From positions 992,001 to 1,056,000 of the forward strand of contig CAWFEX010000004.1 in the NCBI GenBank assembly GCA_963814955.1: a DNA stretch of 64,000 nt, in the 5' to 3' direction. The position numbers and the translations under genes are program-made. The stretch comes from DATCJA01 sp963814955 (GTDB taxonomy: Bacteria; Acidobacteriota; Vicinamibacteria; Vicinamibacterales; UBA2999). Position 1 is the first letter of the stretch; the number at the start of each line of letters is the position of its first letter. This document shows positions 54,034 to 63,578 of the stretch, in pieces. The notes below the pieces were generated by a model that saw only the letters and a program-made list of their open reading frames with translations, was not told where the DNA came from and ran no database searches.

Positions 54034-54387
54034 AGCGTTTCCTTCCAAGTCGAACGGAATTTTTATGGTGCGCGTGAACACTGTAGGGAACTCTGTCTGA
54101 AGGGTCCGACGCGCGGCCAAAGGCCAGTCGGCGCGAGACAAACGCAGGCAGGCTCAGGTCGTAAACGAATGCTCAGTATACCTCACTACGCTTTCTGTTC
54201 GGGGGTGCGCGGCCGAGCTACACGCGTGCGCGGATACTTCTCGATGTTCGGCGGAGTTCGATGGGCGCCGACTGTACTGTGATATCTTCATCGCACCTTC
54301 CTGACGGTTCCTGCCCCATCTCATCCGCTTTTTCGCTCTTTTGTTGCCGACGCGGCGTCCACTGTAGTTGAGCACGGAGATGCAACG
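54034..54387. other. Intergenic region between csp and the zinc-ribbon gene
   Basis: No gene. Long leader of the csp gene on the minus strand; cold-shock genes usually have such 5' leaders. A T-rich stretch (CGAATGCTCAGTATACC) near 54168 may hold a -10 element. Confidence 0.4.
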
Positions 54388-54555
54388 ATGCAGCCACCAA
54401 GCCACGATCCGACGTTGCGACCCGCGGCGTGCCCATCTTGCGGCTCGAAGGCCGTCGGTACGCTTGCGAAAATAATCACGATCGATACGGCGTGGCGGTG
54501 TCAGGCCTGCGGTGAGGTGTGGAAGATTCCCAAGCGACCTTCCTCGTTCAGATGA
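54388..54555 (+). CDS. Small zinc-ribbon protein
   Basis: A 55-residue protein with CPSCG and CQACGEVWK (AWRCQACGEVWKIPKR), the same plan as at 4881 (CTACGEIWN). Adjacent to a cold-shock gene. ATG 54388; no strong ribosome-binding site. Confidence 0.6.
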   Translation: MQPPSHDPTLRPAACPSCGSKAVGTLAKIITIDTAWRCQACGEVWKIPKRPSSFR

Positions 54556-54590
54556 TGGTCGTATCGCTTTCGAGTTGCTAAGTCGGGTTG

Positions 54591-55526
54591 TTACTCCGGT
54601 CGCGACCCCACTAGCTCAGGCTCCAAGTCGTCGGTTCGAGGCTGAAGCGTGATTTGGAGCGTCTGGAGAGGCTGCCCTGCGGTGATCTGGACGCGGTGCT
54701 CGATGCTCAGGTATCCATCCTTCGTGAGCCGCACACGTTTTTCGCCCATCGTCAGGTACTTAACCGTCACAGGCGTACGGCCCCAGCCCACACCGTTGAC
54801 AGTGACTTGCGCCCCCTCGGGATCCGACCCCACGCCCAGTTCGCCTTCGGTGGGTCCCGCCACGACCGCCGCCTCCACGTCGATGACCTGTTCGTCGGTT
54901 GTGCCAGAGGTAGCTGTCGTGCTCGTACTCTCGACAGGCGCATTCGTATTGGCGATCTGATTCGGCGGCGCCGGCGACGCAGTCTCGACTATTTCCTTGG
55001 CACCCGCCACGACTGATTGCGGCGGCGGAACGGCGTCGGACTGCCTCGCGCCGCGGAGGTAAGAAGCGGCATACCACCCCATCAGCAAGAGGACGGCGGC
55101 TGCGCCAACGATACCCACTAGTACCCCCGCACGGCGGATGACGGCGGCTCCCTGCGGGTCGGGCTGCGCGGTTGCTTGCGGCTCGGCCGGCGGGTCCGCT
55201 GCTTCATCCGAAAACACCCGGACGAAGGTGCGGACAGTCTCCTCCGCGTCGAGACCAATTGCCCTGGCGTACGCGCGCATCATCGCGCGGCGGTACATGC
55301 CGTCGGGCCAGCGGCTGATGTCGCCGCGCTCGAGCGCGATGAACTGATGCGCGGCGATTTTGGTGACCGCCTCGACCTGCTGCAGTGTGAGCTGACGCGC
55401 CTCACGCTGCGAGCGCAGGAACGCGCCGAAGGCGGCCGCATCCGTTCCATGATCCTGGGCCGCTGGCGTCGGCGCTTGACGTTGACCTACCGGGACAGAC
55501 GAGGCCGTACTCTGCTTGGGGGGCAT
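54591..55526 (-). CDS. HTH-transmembrane-PEGA protein, RodZ-like
   Basis: A 311-residue membrane protein: residues 30-95 are a RodZ-type HTH (FLRSQREARQLTLQQVEAVT, IAAHQFIALERGDISRWPDG, YRRAMMRAYARAIGLD), a membrane helix (VLVGIVGAAAVLLLMGW), a Thr/Ser-rich linker and a PEGA domain (GSDPEGAQVTVNGVGWGRTP, KDGYLSIEHRVQI). Likely a cell-shape or envelope scaffold. Confidence 0.82.
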   Translation of the reverse strand: MPPKQSTASSVPVGQRQAPTPAAQDHGTDAAAFGAFLRSQREARQLTLQQVEAVTKIAAHQFIALERGDISRWPDGMYRRAMMRAYARAIGLDAEETVRTFVRVFSDEAADPPAEPQATAQPDPQGAAVIRRAGVLVGIVGAAAVLLLMGWYAASYLRGARQSDAVPPPQSVVAGAKEIVETASPAPPNQIANTNAPVESTSTTATSGTTDEQVIDVEAAVVAGPTEGELGVGSDPEGAQVTVNGVGWGRTPVTVKYLTMGEKRVRLTKDGYLSIEHRVQITAGQPLQTLQITLQPRTDDLEPELVGSRPE

Positions 55527-55869
55527 GGGAAGCTTCCTCTAACATTTCGCCGCGGCGCCGGACATTATTCTGCGCACTGGCGCTTCGCCAGCGCCCGGTG
55601 TGCCAACGGTGCGCCGAACCACGTCCGCGTTTCCGTGCGTGTGTAGGGCATCCGGCCATTCGGGGTACCAAACCGCCACCCGGAGCCGCGGGACGGATAG
55701 ACGTAGGCAAAAGGCGCACCTACGCGCGGAGCCAAGATACGTAGTGCCGGCTTCGCCGACTGACGAGGTCCGCCAAGGGCGGTTACACTGAACCGGTCAC
55801 GGGCTTTGGTTCTTCACGTGCCGGATCGCGCAGGCTAAAGCCTGCGCTCTACATGAGCGTTCGCAGCGG
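55527..55869. other. Intergenic region
   Basis: No gene. Carries the REP-like palindrome at 55828-55847 and the tRNA-Arg promoter. Confidence 0.4.
55828..55847. repeat. REP-like palindrome GCGCAGGC-TAAA-GCCTGCGC
   Basis: Eight-bp perfect stem followed by TCTACATGAG. Confidence 0.55.
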
Positions 55870-55946
55870 GCGCCCGTAGCTCAGTTGGATAGAGCACCGG
55901 CCTTCTAAGCCGGGGGCCGCAGGTTCGAGTCCTGCCGGGCGCGCCA
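55870..55946 (+). tRNA. tRNA-Arg (TCT)
   Basis: Acceptor GCGCCCG/CGGGCGC, D-arm GCTCAGTTGGATAGAGC, anticodon loop CTTCTAA, T-arm GCAGG-TTCGAGT-CCTGC, G discriminator, encoded CCA. Confidence 0.95.
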
Positions 55947-56268
55947 TTCGACTCGCCTGAGCGCAGTCGAAAGGCCTCGCTCATGGCGAGCCATAGACAG
56001 GCCCGAGCCCTGAGCTGTGTCGAAGGGCCGGGCGCGCCATCTGGCCGGAACTCCGGCCTCGCCACGAGCCGTGAATTTACCGGACTTTCCGACGCTGATC
56101 GGAGCGGTCAGCCTCTAGCTCAGTGAATACTTTGTGTCTTCCCGGGATTCGAGGTAATCGTGACGACGACTACGATGCGCCCGAAGCTGTGCCGTCCGGT
56201 GTGAGCGAGATTCGGCGCCTTCGTCTGCAACTCCAGCTGTCACGCAGGGCCCCGCGAAATTCGCCGGC
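55947..56268. other. Intergenic region with TCGAAGG-type repeats
   Basis: Contains CTGAGCGCAGTCGAAAGG and CTGAGCTGTGTCGAAGGG, related to the sequence in the hutU tail. No gene. Confidence 0.4.
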
Positions 56269-56538
56269 ATGGCAAAGGTGAACCTATCGACTGGACGGGT
56301 AGACTGGCGTCATAGCAGTGGGCGCCCGGAAACGGGCGGTGCTCGCCACTGCGGGCACGTGTTCCGGGGCGATCTCAACCGCCGCTTCAAGGCATTCGAC
56401 GCCGAGACCGGCAAGGTTCTGTGGGAAACCATCGTCGGCGGAATCGTCTCTGTCAGCACGATCACCTATGCTGTCAATGGGAAGCAGTACGTCGCCGTAA
56501 TGACCGGTGAGGGTCAGACGGGCACGACCCGTGCTTGA
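56269..56538 (+). pseudogene. PQQ-dependent dehydrogenase C-terminal remnant
   Basis: Carries the C-terminal propeller words NRRFKAFDAETGKVLWETIV and TYAVNGKQYVAVMTGEG of PQQ-dependent alcohol dehydrogenases. Two small indels near 56336 and 56362 spoil the usual VLATAGG-type segment, and the rest of the enzyme is missing. Confidence 0.55.
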
Positions 56539-56631
56539 CCAGTTGCCGGGTTTCAGGCCGGTTCGCGGACACAATGCGGTTTATGTCTTCGCGCTGCCCT
56601 GACGCGACGGCTCACTGCCTCCATTTCTTCG

Positions 56632-57828
56632 ATGCGTGACGCGGTAATCGTTTCGGCCGTTCGAACACCGATCGGGCGCGCGGGTGGTGCCTTGGCCTCC
56701 GTCCGCGCCGACGATCTCGCTGCTGTGGCCCTCCGCGGCGCTGTCGAGCGTGCTCAGTTCGATCCGGCACGGCTCGACGACGTCATTCTGGGATGTGCGA
56801 ATCAGGCCGGCGAGGACAATCGGAATGTCGCACGTATGGCCGCCCTGCTCGCTGGCTTTCCGGTTGATGTTCCGGCGCAGACTATCAACCGGCTGTGCGG
56901 GTCGGGCCTGCAGGCTGTTGCGAGTGCCGCACAGGCAATCAAGGCCGGCGAAGGTGACGCGTTCATCGCCGGCGGCGTCGAAAGCATGACGCGTGCGCCA
57001 TACGTCATGTTGAAAGCGGGCAGTGCGTGGAGCCGCGAGGCCCCCCTCATCGCCGATTCCACTGTCGGCTGGCGGTTCGTTAACCCGCGGATGCCAGCGG
57101 AATGGACGATTACCCTCGGCATGACAGCGGAGAAAGTCGCCGAAGACTACGACGTCAGCCGCGAAGATCAGGATGCGTTTGCCGTCGAGAGTCAGCGGCG
57201 CGCCGCGTGTGCGATCCAGGAAGACGTATTCCGCGACGAAATCGTGCCCGTGTGTATCCCGCAGGGAGAGCGCGACCCCTTGATCGTATCGACCGACGAA
57301 CATCCACGCCCTGACACGACGCTCCAGACGCTCGCCTCTCTAAAGCCGGCATTTTCACGCGCTCAGCACGCCTCCGTCACCGCGGGCAACTCGAGTGGCA
57401 TCAACGACGGCGCCTCGGCGCTGCTCGTCGTCGCCGACACGGAAGTGGGCGACTTGAAGCCGCTGGCGCGAATTGTGACGACCGCGGTCGCAGGTGTCGA
57501 CCCTTCAGTCATGGGGATCGGCCCGGTTCCGGCGGCCCGCAAAGCGCTGGCCCGCGCTGGCCTGACGATCGCTCAGATCGACCTGGTGGAGCTCAATGAA
57601 GCCTTCGCGGCACAGTCGCTCGCGTGTATCCGAGAGCTGGGAGCAGATCCAGAGAAGGTCAATGTCTACGGCGGAGCGATTGCCCTCGGACATCCGCTCG
57701 GATCGTCCGGGTCGCGCCTCGTCGCCACGCTCGTGCACGCCCTGCGCCGCCGCAATGCTCGCTATGGCCTGGCGACGATGTGCATTGGGGTTGGACAGGG
57801 GATCGCCACCATCGTCGAGCGTCTCTAG
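56632..57828 (+). CDS. pcaF: Beta-ketoadipyl-CoA thiolase
   Basis: A 398-residue thiolase: RDAVIVSAVRTPIGRAGGAL, GCANQAGEDNRNVARMA (a PcaF hallmark), NRLCGSGLQAV with the catalytic Cys, VNVYGGAIALGHPLGSSG with the catalytic His and the late Cys in TMCIGVGQG. It cleaves beta-ketoadipyl-CoA to succinyl-CoA and acetyl-CoA. The pcaIJ genes lie about 2 kb away on the other strand. 3' end overlaps the ModA-like gene by 4 bp. Confidence 0.92.
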   Translation: MRDAVIVSAVRTPIGRAGGALASVRADDLAAVALRGAVERAQFDPARLDDVILGCANQAGEDNRNVARMAALLAGFPVDVPAQTINRLCGSGLQAVASAAQAIKAGEGDAFIAGGVESMTRAPYVMLKAGSAWSREAPLIADSTVGWRFVNPRMPAEWTITLGMTAEKVAEDYDVSREDQDAFAVESQRRAACAIQEDVFRDEIVPVCIPQGERDPLIVSTDEHPRPDTTLQTLASLKPAFSRAQHASVTAGNSSGINDGASALLVVADTEVGDLKPLARIVTTAVAGVDPSVMGIGPVPAARKALARAGLTIAQIDLVELNEAFAAQSLACIRELGADPEKVNVYGGAIALGHPLGSSGSRLVATLVHALRRRNARYGLATMCIGVGQGIATIVERL

Positions 57829-58589
57829 TTCCGTTCCATCCCCGTTTTCTTGACGATTGCATCGGCCGCGGGAGCCGTGACATACGTCAGCAGCGCTTTC
57901 GCGGGCGCGGCGTTCCGTGCGTTGCTCGCGATCCCCCCAATGAGGACGACATAGTCCTGGATCTCAGCCGGGAATGTCCCTAGCACCTCGGCGCCCTTGA
58001 CGGGAATAATCTCGGTTGCAGGCGCGACGCCGAGCTCCGCTTCACCGTTCGCCACTGCCTGGGCGACGGCTTCGCCAGACGTTTTGAGGTGGAACTTCGG
58101 CTTGAGCGCCTCCGCGATGCCGAGCTTCTGGATAAGCGCTGCGAAGTAGGCGCCGCTTGCGCCCTCAACGCCGTACGAAATCGATTTTGCCTTTAGAAGC
58201 GTCTGCTTCAGCGCCTCCGTCGTCCGGATATCAGGCTTCGGCGCGCCTGCCCGGATCGCAATAGCCACGCCGACCCGCGCGATCGGCGTCCGCGAGGCTG
58301 AAACCACTTTCCCTTCCTTGATCAAACCGTCAAGAAATCCGGGTGTGAGGACGACGAGATCAAACTGCGCTCCGGACTCGATTTTTTCTCTGAGCTCCGG
58401 AGAGGCGCCGTAGGTGATCAGCACTCGATGATTTGTCGCCCGCTCGAACTCCGGGATCAGTGCTGCCATCACGTGGCGAAGCGGCGTCGAACAGAGGACG
58501 GTGACGTCCGCGGCGGTCGACGTGGCTGGAGCAACCAGTGTAACAACCGCAGCGGCCAGGACTGTGACAACAGCGCGACGTAATCTCAT
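57825..58589 (-). CDS. Periplasmic substrate-binding protein, ModA-like
   Basis: A 254-residue solute-binding protein: signal peptide VVTVLAAAVVTLVAPATSTA then ADVTVLCSTPLRHVMAALIP, FDLVVLTPGFLDGL, SYGVEGASGAYFAALIQKLG and VANGEAELGVAPATEIIPV. The type resembles molybdate/tungstate- or sulfonate-binding proteins. No permease or ATPase is adjacent. Last gene of the minus-strand pca-type cluster; its ATG overlaps the stop of the preceding ORF. Confidence 0.78.
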   Translation of the reverse strand: MRLRRAVVTVLAAAVVTLVAPATSTAADVTVLCSTPLRHVMAALIPEFERATNHRVLITYGASPELREKIESGAQFDLVVLTPGFLDGLIKEGKVVSASRTPIARVGVAIAIRAGAPKPDIRTTEALKQTLLKAKSISYGVEGASGAYFAALIQKLGIAEALKPKFHLKTSGEAVAQAVANGEAELGVAPATEIIPVKGAEVLGTFPAEIQDYVVLIGGIASNARNAAPAKALLTYVTAPAADAIVKKTGMERN

Positions 58590-58864
58590 CGACGGCTCTC
58601 CCCTGTTCCTTTGTAGACGAACTTCTGGACGCGGAATCCTCCGGCGGTATACAGGTTTCCCTTTGAGTCGGACGCAATGTAGTGCGGATCGGACGTGCCT
58701 GGAACGCTCGAGAACTCTCCGGCGCCTTTCCCCATTCGTCCGAACGATCCGACAACGCTCAGGGTCTGCCGATCCAGAATGGCGACCAGAAGGCCAGACC
58801 GCGCGGCGCGCTCGGGCCGATTCCGTGTCGGCACCATGATCGCGATCGAAGTGTTACTTGTCAT
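58586..58864 (-). pseudogene. NHL-repeat protein C-terminal fragment
   Basis: A 92-residue frame whose last 65 residues read LLVAILDRQTLSVVGSFGRM and ASDSKGNLYTAGGFRVQKFV, the final blade of an NHL-type propeller. The first 23 residues are unrelated, and the rest of the propeller is missing. Possibly still translated, as it overlaps both neighbours. Confidence 0.5.
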
Positions 58865-60178
58865 CGAGTTCGCCGGCCCTGTTCCGGAGCGCCGGCAGCG
58901 TCGCCAGCGAGATCACAGTCGTGCCGAGGCCGAAGGCGGCAATGGCCACCGACGTGTGAAACGTCTCGAAGAGGTACGATGCAGCGATTGGTGCGGGCCC
59001 TCCGGCAGTAATCGCGGCCAGGTGATAGCCGAGGCCCGAACCTGTATACCGGCGCGATGCCGGGAAGTTCTCGGCGATGACGGCTGCCTGCGGCCCGTAC
59101 TGGAGGTCCTGGAAGATACCGTCGACGACAAGGCCAAGAATGATGAGACCGACAACGGTCGTGTTCATCAACCCAAACAGCGCAAACATCCAAAGCCCCG
59201 TACCTACACACCCAACAGCGATAATTCGTTTGCGGCCGAACTTGTCGGACAGGAAGCCGGCTACTGGAATCACCATGAGCGCGGCGACCGCGCGAATCGA
59301 GACGCAATTAAGAAGCACTGCCCGGCTCAATCCGAGCACTTCGGTACCTGTACGCCAGGATGAACGTCGTCGTGATGTAGTACGGGGCGAGCTGGCCCGT
59401 GCGCAGCAACGTGGTCAGTGCGACCTCGCGCCAGTTCTCCTTGATCACCACCTTGAGCGGGGCGCGCACGATCTTGCCCTGTGCCTTGATGTTGGCAAAG
59501 ACCGGGGATTCTAGAATGCCAATGCGAATGTAGAGGCCGATCCCGACGAGGATCAGGCTGGCGAGAAACGGGATCCGCCATCCCCATTCGAGAAACGTGC
59601 GCCTCGTCCTGCACAGACGCCAACGTAGCGAGCGCGCTGTTCGCGAGGATGAGGCCAAGCGGTGATCCCATCTGCGGAAAACTGGTCATGAGACCCCGTT
59701 TTCCGGGCGCGGCCCATTCTCCTGCCATCAGCACAGAGCCGCTCCACTCGCCACCGACGGCGACGCCCTGAAGCAGGCGAAGCATCGTCAACAGCACCGC
59801 TCCCCATATGCCAATGGAGGCATACGACGGCACCAGACCGATCGCGGTTGTCGACAGTCCCATGAGGAGCATCGTCGCAACGAGCAGAACCTTGCGTCCG
59901 ACGCGATCGCCGAAATGCCCGAAAACGGCGGCGCCTACTGGCCGGCCGAGAAACCCAGCATAGAACGTGACCCACGACAGAATCTGTGCAAGCGCGGGAT
60001 CGAGATCGGAGAAGAACAGGCGAGGAAACACGAGAGCAGCGGCCGAGCCGTACAGGAAGAAGTCATACCACTCGACGGTCGTCCCGACCGTTGAGGCCAC
60101 AACCGCGCGCGTCAGATGACGCCGCCTGGCGGCTTCGTCGAACGCAGAGGACGACGAAACGACGGCAGGCTGAATCAT
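58854..60178 (-). pseudogene. MFS transporter, metabolite:H+ symporter type, two frameshifts
   Basis: Inner-membrane transporter. Frame 1: TVGTTVEWYDFFLYGSAAAL, GRPVGAAVFGHFGDRVGRK, RLLQGVAVGGEWSGSVLMAG (MHS signature). Near 59602 it shifts to the frame reading EWGWRIPFLASLILVGIGLY, and near 59325 to the third, with SDKFGRKRIIAVGC and NFPASRRYTGSGLGYHLAAI. Restored, about 440 residues, 12 helices. Its ATG overlaps the pcaJ stop, so the substrate is probably an aromatic acid or dicarboxylate. Confidence 0.85.
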
Positions 60179-60822
60179 CCGCGGCTCCCGAACATCCGGC
60201 TCGTGCCGCTCAGGCGTTTCAGTTCGTCGAGCGACACGCCGCTGCACATGTCGATCACCTCGAGCCCCTCAGCTGTGACATTCATGACCGCGAGGTCCGT
60301 ATAGATGCGGTTGACGCAGGCGGCACAGGTTAGCGGGTAGGTGCAGCGTTCGACGATTTTGCTCTCACCATTTCGCGTCAGGTGTTCCATCATCACGAAC
60401 ACCTGTTTGGCGCCGCCCGCCAGATCCATTGCGCCGCCGACTGCGGGAATGGCGTCCGGTTGCCCGGTGTGCCAGTTTGCAAGGTCGCCTGCGACCGACA
60501 CCTGGAACGCGCCAAGCACGCACACGTCGAGATGACCGCCGCGCATCATCCCGAACGAGTCGGCATGATGGAAGAAGGCGGCGCCCTTGACGAGCGTCAC
60601 CGGCTCTTTGCTGGCGTTGATGAGATCGGGGTCTTCGGTACCGACGGCGGCGACTGGCCCTACGCCAAGAATGCCGTTCTCGCTGTGCAGGATGACTTCG
60701 CGATCTTTCGAAAAATGGTTCGCGACGAGCGTCGGCAGCCCGATCCCAAGGTTCACGTAGGCGCCCTCAGGAATGTCCCTGGCGACGCGGCTGGCCATTT
60801 CGTCGCGTGTCCACCGAGTCAT
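60175..60822 (-). CDS. pcaJ: 3-oxoadipate CoA-transferase subunit B
   Basis: A 215-residue CoA-transferase beta subunit: RVARDIPEGAYVNLGIGLPT, the catalytic Glu in ILHSENGILGVGP, GAMDLAGGAKQVFVMMEH and CVNRIYTDLAV. Forms an A2B2 enzyme with subunit A, whose stop overlaps its ATG (ATGA). Acetoacetate (ScoB) type is the alternative; pcaF nearby favours oxoadipate. Confidence 0.9.
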   Translation of the reverse strand: MTRWTRDEMASRVARDIPEGAYVNLGIGLPTLVANHFSKDREVILHSENGILGVGPVAAVGTEDPDLINASKEPVTLVKGAAFFHHADSFGMMRGGHLDVCVLGAFQVSVAGDLANWHTGQPDAIPAVGGAMDLAGGAKQVFVMMEHLTRNGESKIVERCTYPLTCAACVNRIYTDLAVMNVTAEGLEVIDMCSGVSLDELKRLSGTSRMFGSRG

Positions 60823-61496
60823 GACGTCGCTGCCCCGGCAGCGATGACGACTCGGTGAACGAAGATACCCGGCGTGACGATCGTTTCGGGATCCAGCGCG
60901 CCGAGATCGACGATGCCACTGACTTGTGCGATCGTGCAGCGTGCCGCCGTCGCCATGATGGGGCCGAAGTTACGGGCCGCCTTGCTGTAGACGAGATTGC
61001 CCCAGCGGTCGGCGCGGTGAGCCTTGATGAGAGCGACGTCCGCTGGCAGCGCGAATTCCAGCAGGTGCGGGCGGCCGCCAATAATGCGTGTTTCCTTTCC
61101 TTCCGCCAGCTGCGTTCCGTAGCCGGTCGGCGTAAAGAAAGCGCCGATACCCGCCCCGGCGGCGCGAATGCGCTCCGCAAGCGTCCCCTGCGGCACGAGT
61201 TCGAGTGCAATTTCGCCTGCGCGGTACAGTCCGTCGAAGACCCACGAATCGGACTGGCGCGGGAACGAGCAGACAATCTTCCTGACCCGCTTCGCCTTCA
61301 GCAGCGCGGCCAGTCCCGTCTCAGCGTTGCCGGCGTTGTTGCTGATGATGGTGAGAGCGGTCGCGCCCTGCGCGATTAAGGCGTCAATCAGCTCGGCAGG
61401 CATGCCGGCAGTGCCGAACCCGCCGATCATGATTGTCGACCCATCCTTGATGCCGGCGACCGCCGCCTCGAGCGAGGCTGCAACTTTGTTGATCAG
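60819..61496 (-). CDS. pcaI: 3-oxoadipate CoA-transferase subunit A
   Basis: A 225-residue subunit: LINKVAASLEAAVAGIKDGS, TIMIGGFGTAGMPAELIDAL, TPTGYGTQLAEGKETRI and NLVYSKAARNFGPIMATAA. The family usually starts MINK, but here the codon before ATC-AAC is CTG (61496), a poor start. GGGAG lies 8 bases upstream, so CTG initiation or an error is possible. The frame is open to 61613 through a cupin remnant and repeat. Confidence 0.88.
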   Translation of the reverse strand: MINKVAASLEAAVAGIKDGSTIMIGGFGTAGMPAELIDALIAQGATALTIISNNAGNAETGLAALLKAKRVRKIVCSFPRQSDSWVFDGLYRAGEIALELVPQGTLAERIRAAGAGIGAFFTPTGYGTQLAEGKETRIIGGRPHLLEFALPADVALIKAHRADRWGNLVYSKAARNFGPIMATAARCTIAQVSGIVDLGALDPETIVTPGIFVHRVVIAAGAATS

Positions 61497-61507
61497 AACC
61501 GAGCTCC

Positions 61508-61602
61508 CTATTTCTGGATGTTGACCACGTAGTACTGGATGTTTTTCGTTGCCTTCATCCAGTGCGGAGTCATTGCTGGCACGACGATGATGTCTCCCTT
61601 CT
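61508..61602 (-). pseudogene. Cupin-domain C-terminal fragment
   Basis: Reads GDIIVVPAMTPHWMKATKNI, then QYYVVNIQK and a stop. This is the second half of a cupin beta-barrel, including PxxxPHW. The N-terminal half is cut off exactly where GGCATTGTCAAGTT (61603-61616) begins. Confidence 0.6.
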
Positions 61603-61824
61603 GGCATTGTCAAGTTGCAGGTTTACGCCCTAAACCCGTACGCATTGCGTCCCGTCCCTCGTCTTGCCGAACAACAATATCTGGGGTCTCCGTCGACCGA
61701 AATTTCCTCAACTTGACAATGCCCGCGAGGATGTCTTCGACGTCTCGGAAGCGTCAGAATGGCTGAAGCGGTAGTTACGCAGTGCATCGCACTCTGCCCG
61801 CGGTGGCCTCAAGTTGACAATGCC
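61603..61824. mobile_element. Small inverted-repeat element, IS or MITE remnant
   Basis: GGCATTGTCAAGTT (61603-61616) and its exact reverse complement AACTTGACAATGCC (61710-61723) enclose about 93 bp. A third near-copy, AAGTTGACAATGCC (61811-61824), follows in the same direction as the second. No transposase is present. Confidence 0.5.
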
Positions 61825-62048
61825 CGTCCGAAGCCTGCATGAAGCGGGATTGAAGTAAGGGAGACGGATTATCTCATCCACAATCCACGGCTCGTTTCGA
61901 CTGCGATGTGTCTTGTCGTCCGCCGAATCCTCGGACGATTTGCGGACCGTCCAATCGGGATGCTTTTGAAGACCTTCGACCTCTTCGATCGGCATCCGAC
62001 CGCGGCTACACCGCGTGTTTCGCAGCCGTCTGCGGAACCAAAACGGCT
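61825..62048. other. Intergenic region
   Basis: One minus-strand frame (61708-61995) reads MPIEEVEGLQKHPDWTVRKS but runs into the repeat and has no known family. Otherwise nothing seen. Confidence 0.3.
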
Positions 62049-63578
62049 TCAGTCATAACGGTGCCGGATCCTCTCGAAGCCCCAATGGAACTGGTAGAGG
62101 TGAACCGAATTCCACAGCATGTGTTCGCGGTCCGAGCGGAGGACATCCAGTGCCGTCGAGACCAGCGGCCAATGAGCGTAGTGCGTGCGGATGTACTTCA
62201 GTCGGCGGTGCCTTCGTCGTCGCTCGGCGAGCGGCCTATGGTCCAGACGCCGCCGGATGCGCTCCGGTACGTTCCATTTGACGAACTCGGCAAAATCCAT
62301 GGCACTGTGATCGCCCAACGTGCCGAAGAGGCGGTGGGCACCAAGCTTCACTTGGCCGAACAACTCGCGCGGCACCCCAGCATCCTCGGCGATGCGGCGC
62401 GCAATGGGCCGATCGTAATAGCCGGCCCCGAGCGTCCACGGCCGCATCTCCGGCGACCGCGTAATTCGAAAAATGGCAGGGCCATGAAGGGCCCCGACAT
62501 ATGCCGGGGGAAAATGCACGAACCCCGTATTCAGGCGGAACTCTCCAAGGGAGTGCCCGGAGAGGTGGCAGTCATCGACTTCCCTCATGTCGCGCCGGGC
62601 GCACCGGTTGGTGGGCCCCCAGTAACGTTCGCCGTGACGCCCCGAAACCAGGACGCTGCCCCGGAGCGCCTCCTGCATCAGCCGTGTGTGCGCGTCTGTG
62701 CTGGCACCCGGGCTGATGTAGAACTCGGCCCATGGGTGTCCGGGAAGCTTGACCAGGTCTGCTCTCTCATACTCAGTGACCCGCATGCCCAGCGCACGCA
62801 GCGACTCCGCGCCGCAATCATCGTCGAATGTGTCCGTGCATCCGAATAGCGGGTGGCCCGCAATCACCCGGCCGCTCCGCGAGAAGGTGACTCCCTCCCG
62901 GCAACCGGCCAGACTCGCGAGCGCGGCGGTGGCCGTGGTGTCGTATCCCCGCGAGCAGGCGGCGACGAGGCGGTAGGTTTTCTTCCGGCTGGAAGACGCA
63001 GCGTTGGCGGCCAACCTGCGGGTGGTCGTCAGCAGCAGGTTGAAGTAATCCGCATAACATGACGGCTCAGGACCAATCGGCTTCGGGACACGACGAACGC
63101 CCAGCTCGGCGGAGAGTTCGAGATTGCAGCTCGGATATAACTCGACATGGCGGCCCGACGCGGTGCGCAAGCGTGCAGCCGGTGGACCAATTCCCCGCCG
63201 AACCTGTGCGACGAAGTCGAAGAAGTAATTGGGATGCGAGAGGTCGAGCGTATCGCGGGCTTCCGCGAGCACGAACACGAGGGAGTTCGATACCAACACT
63301 TCGTCGCCGCTTCGCATGACGAACAGGCGCTCGAGCGGATGAAACGGGGCGGTAAAAATCAGGCGACCGTCGCGGACGCGCGCTCCTGTCCCGGCCAGGC
63401 TTTCTGCCTCGTCAAAATCAAAGGCATCGAAGTCCCCGTCCCACGCTCCCTCCACGAAGCCCTCAGGCCGTGTCTCGACGTCCGCACCATGGTGGACTTG
63501 TGCTGGCGCGCCGCGGCGGACGCGAGCGCACCAGCTTAACGGCGGGAGCGTGGCGCGGAGCTGAAGCTCAATCTTCAC
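62049..63578 (-). CDS. Asparagine-synthase-like PP-loop protein
   Basis: A 509-residue protein. The central segment YRLVAACSRGYDTTATAALA replaces the SGGxDSS ATP-pyrophosphatase loop of asparagine synthetases (here SRGYDTT). The N-terminal part lacks the glutaminase Cys2, so a glutamine amidotransferase is unlikely. Other segments: FHPLERLFVMRSGDEVLVSN, SGHSLGEFRLNTGFVHFPPA. Start GTG 63578 is fixed by a 4-base overlap (GTGA) with the stop of the acetyltransferase-like gene. Probably amide- or thioester-forming in surface or secondary-metabolite chemistry; substrate unknown. Confidence 0.72.
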   Translation of the reverse strand: MKIELQLRATLPPLSWCARVRRGAPAQVHHGADVETRPEGFVEGAWDGDFDAFDFDEAESLAGTGARVRDGRLIFTAPFHPLERLFVMRSGDEVLVSNSLVFVLAEARDTLDLSHPNYFFDFVAQVRRGIGPPAARLRTASGRHVELYPSCNLELSAELGVRRVPKPIGPEPSCYADYFNLLLTTTRRLAANAASSSRKKTYRLVAACSRGYDTTATAALASLAGCREGVTFSRSGRVIAGHPLFGCTDTFDDDCGAESLRALGMRVTEYERADLVKLPGHPWAEFYISPGASTDAHTRLMQEALRGSVLVSGRHGERYWGPTNRCARRDMREVDDCHLSGHSLGEFRLNTGFVHFPPAYVGALHGPAIFRITRSPEMRPWTLGAGYYDRPIARRIAEDAGVPRELFGQVKLGAHRLFGTLGDHSAMDFAEFVKWNVPERIRRRLDHRPLAERRRRHRRLKYIRTHYAHWPLVSTALDVLRSDREHMLWNSVHLYQFHWGFERIRHRYD

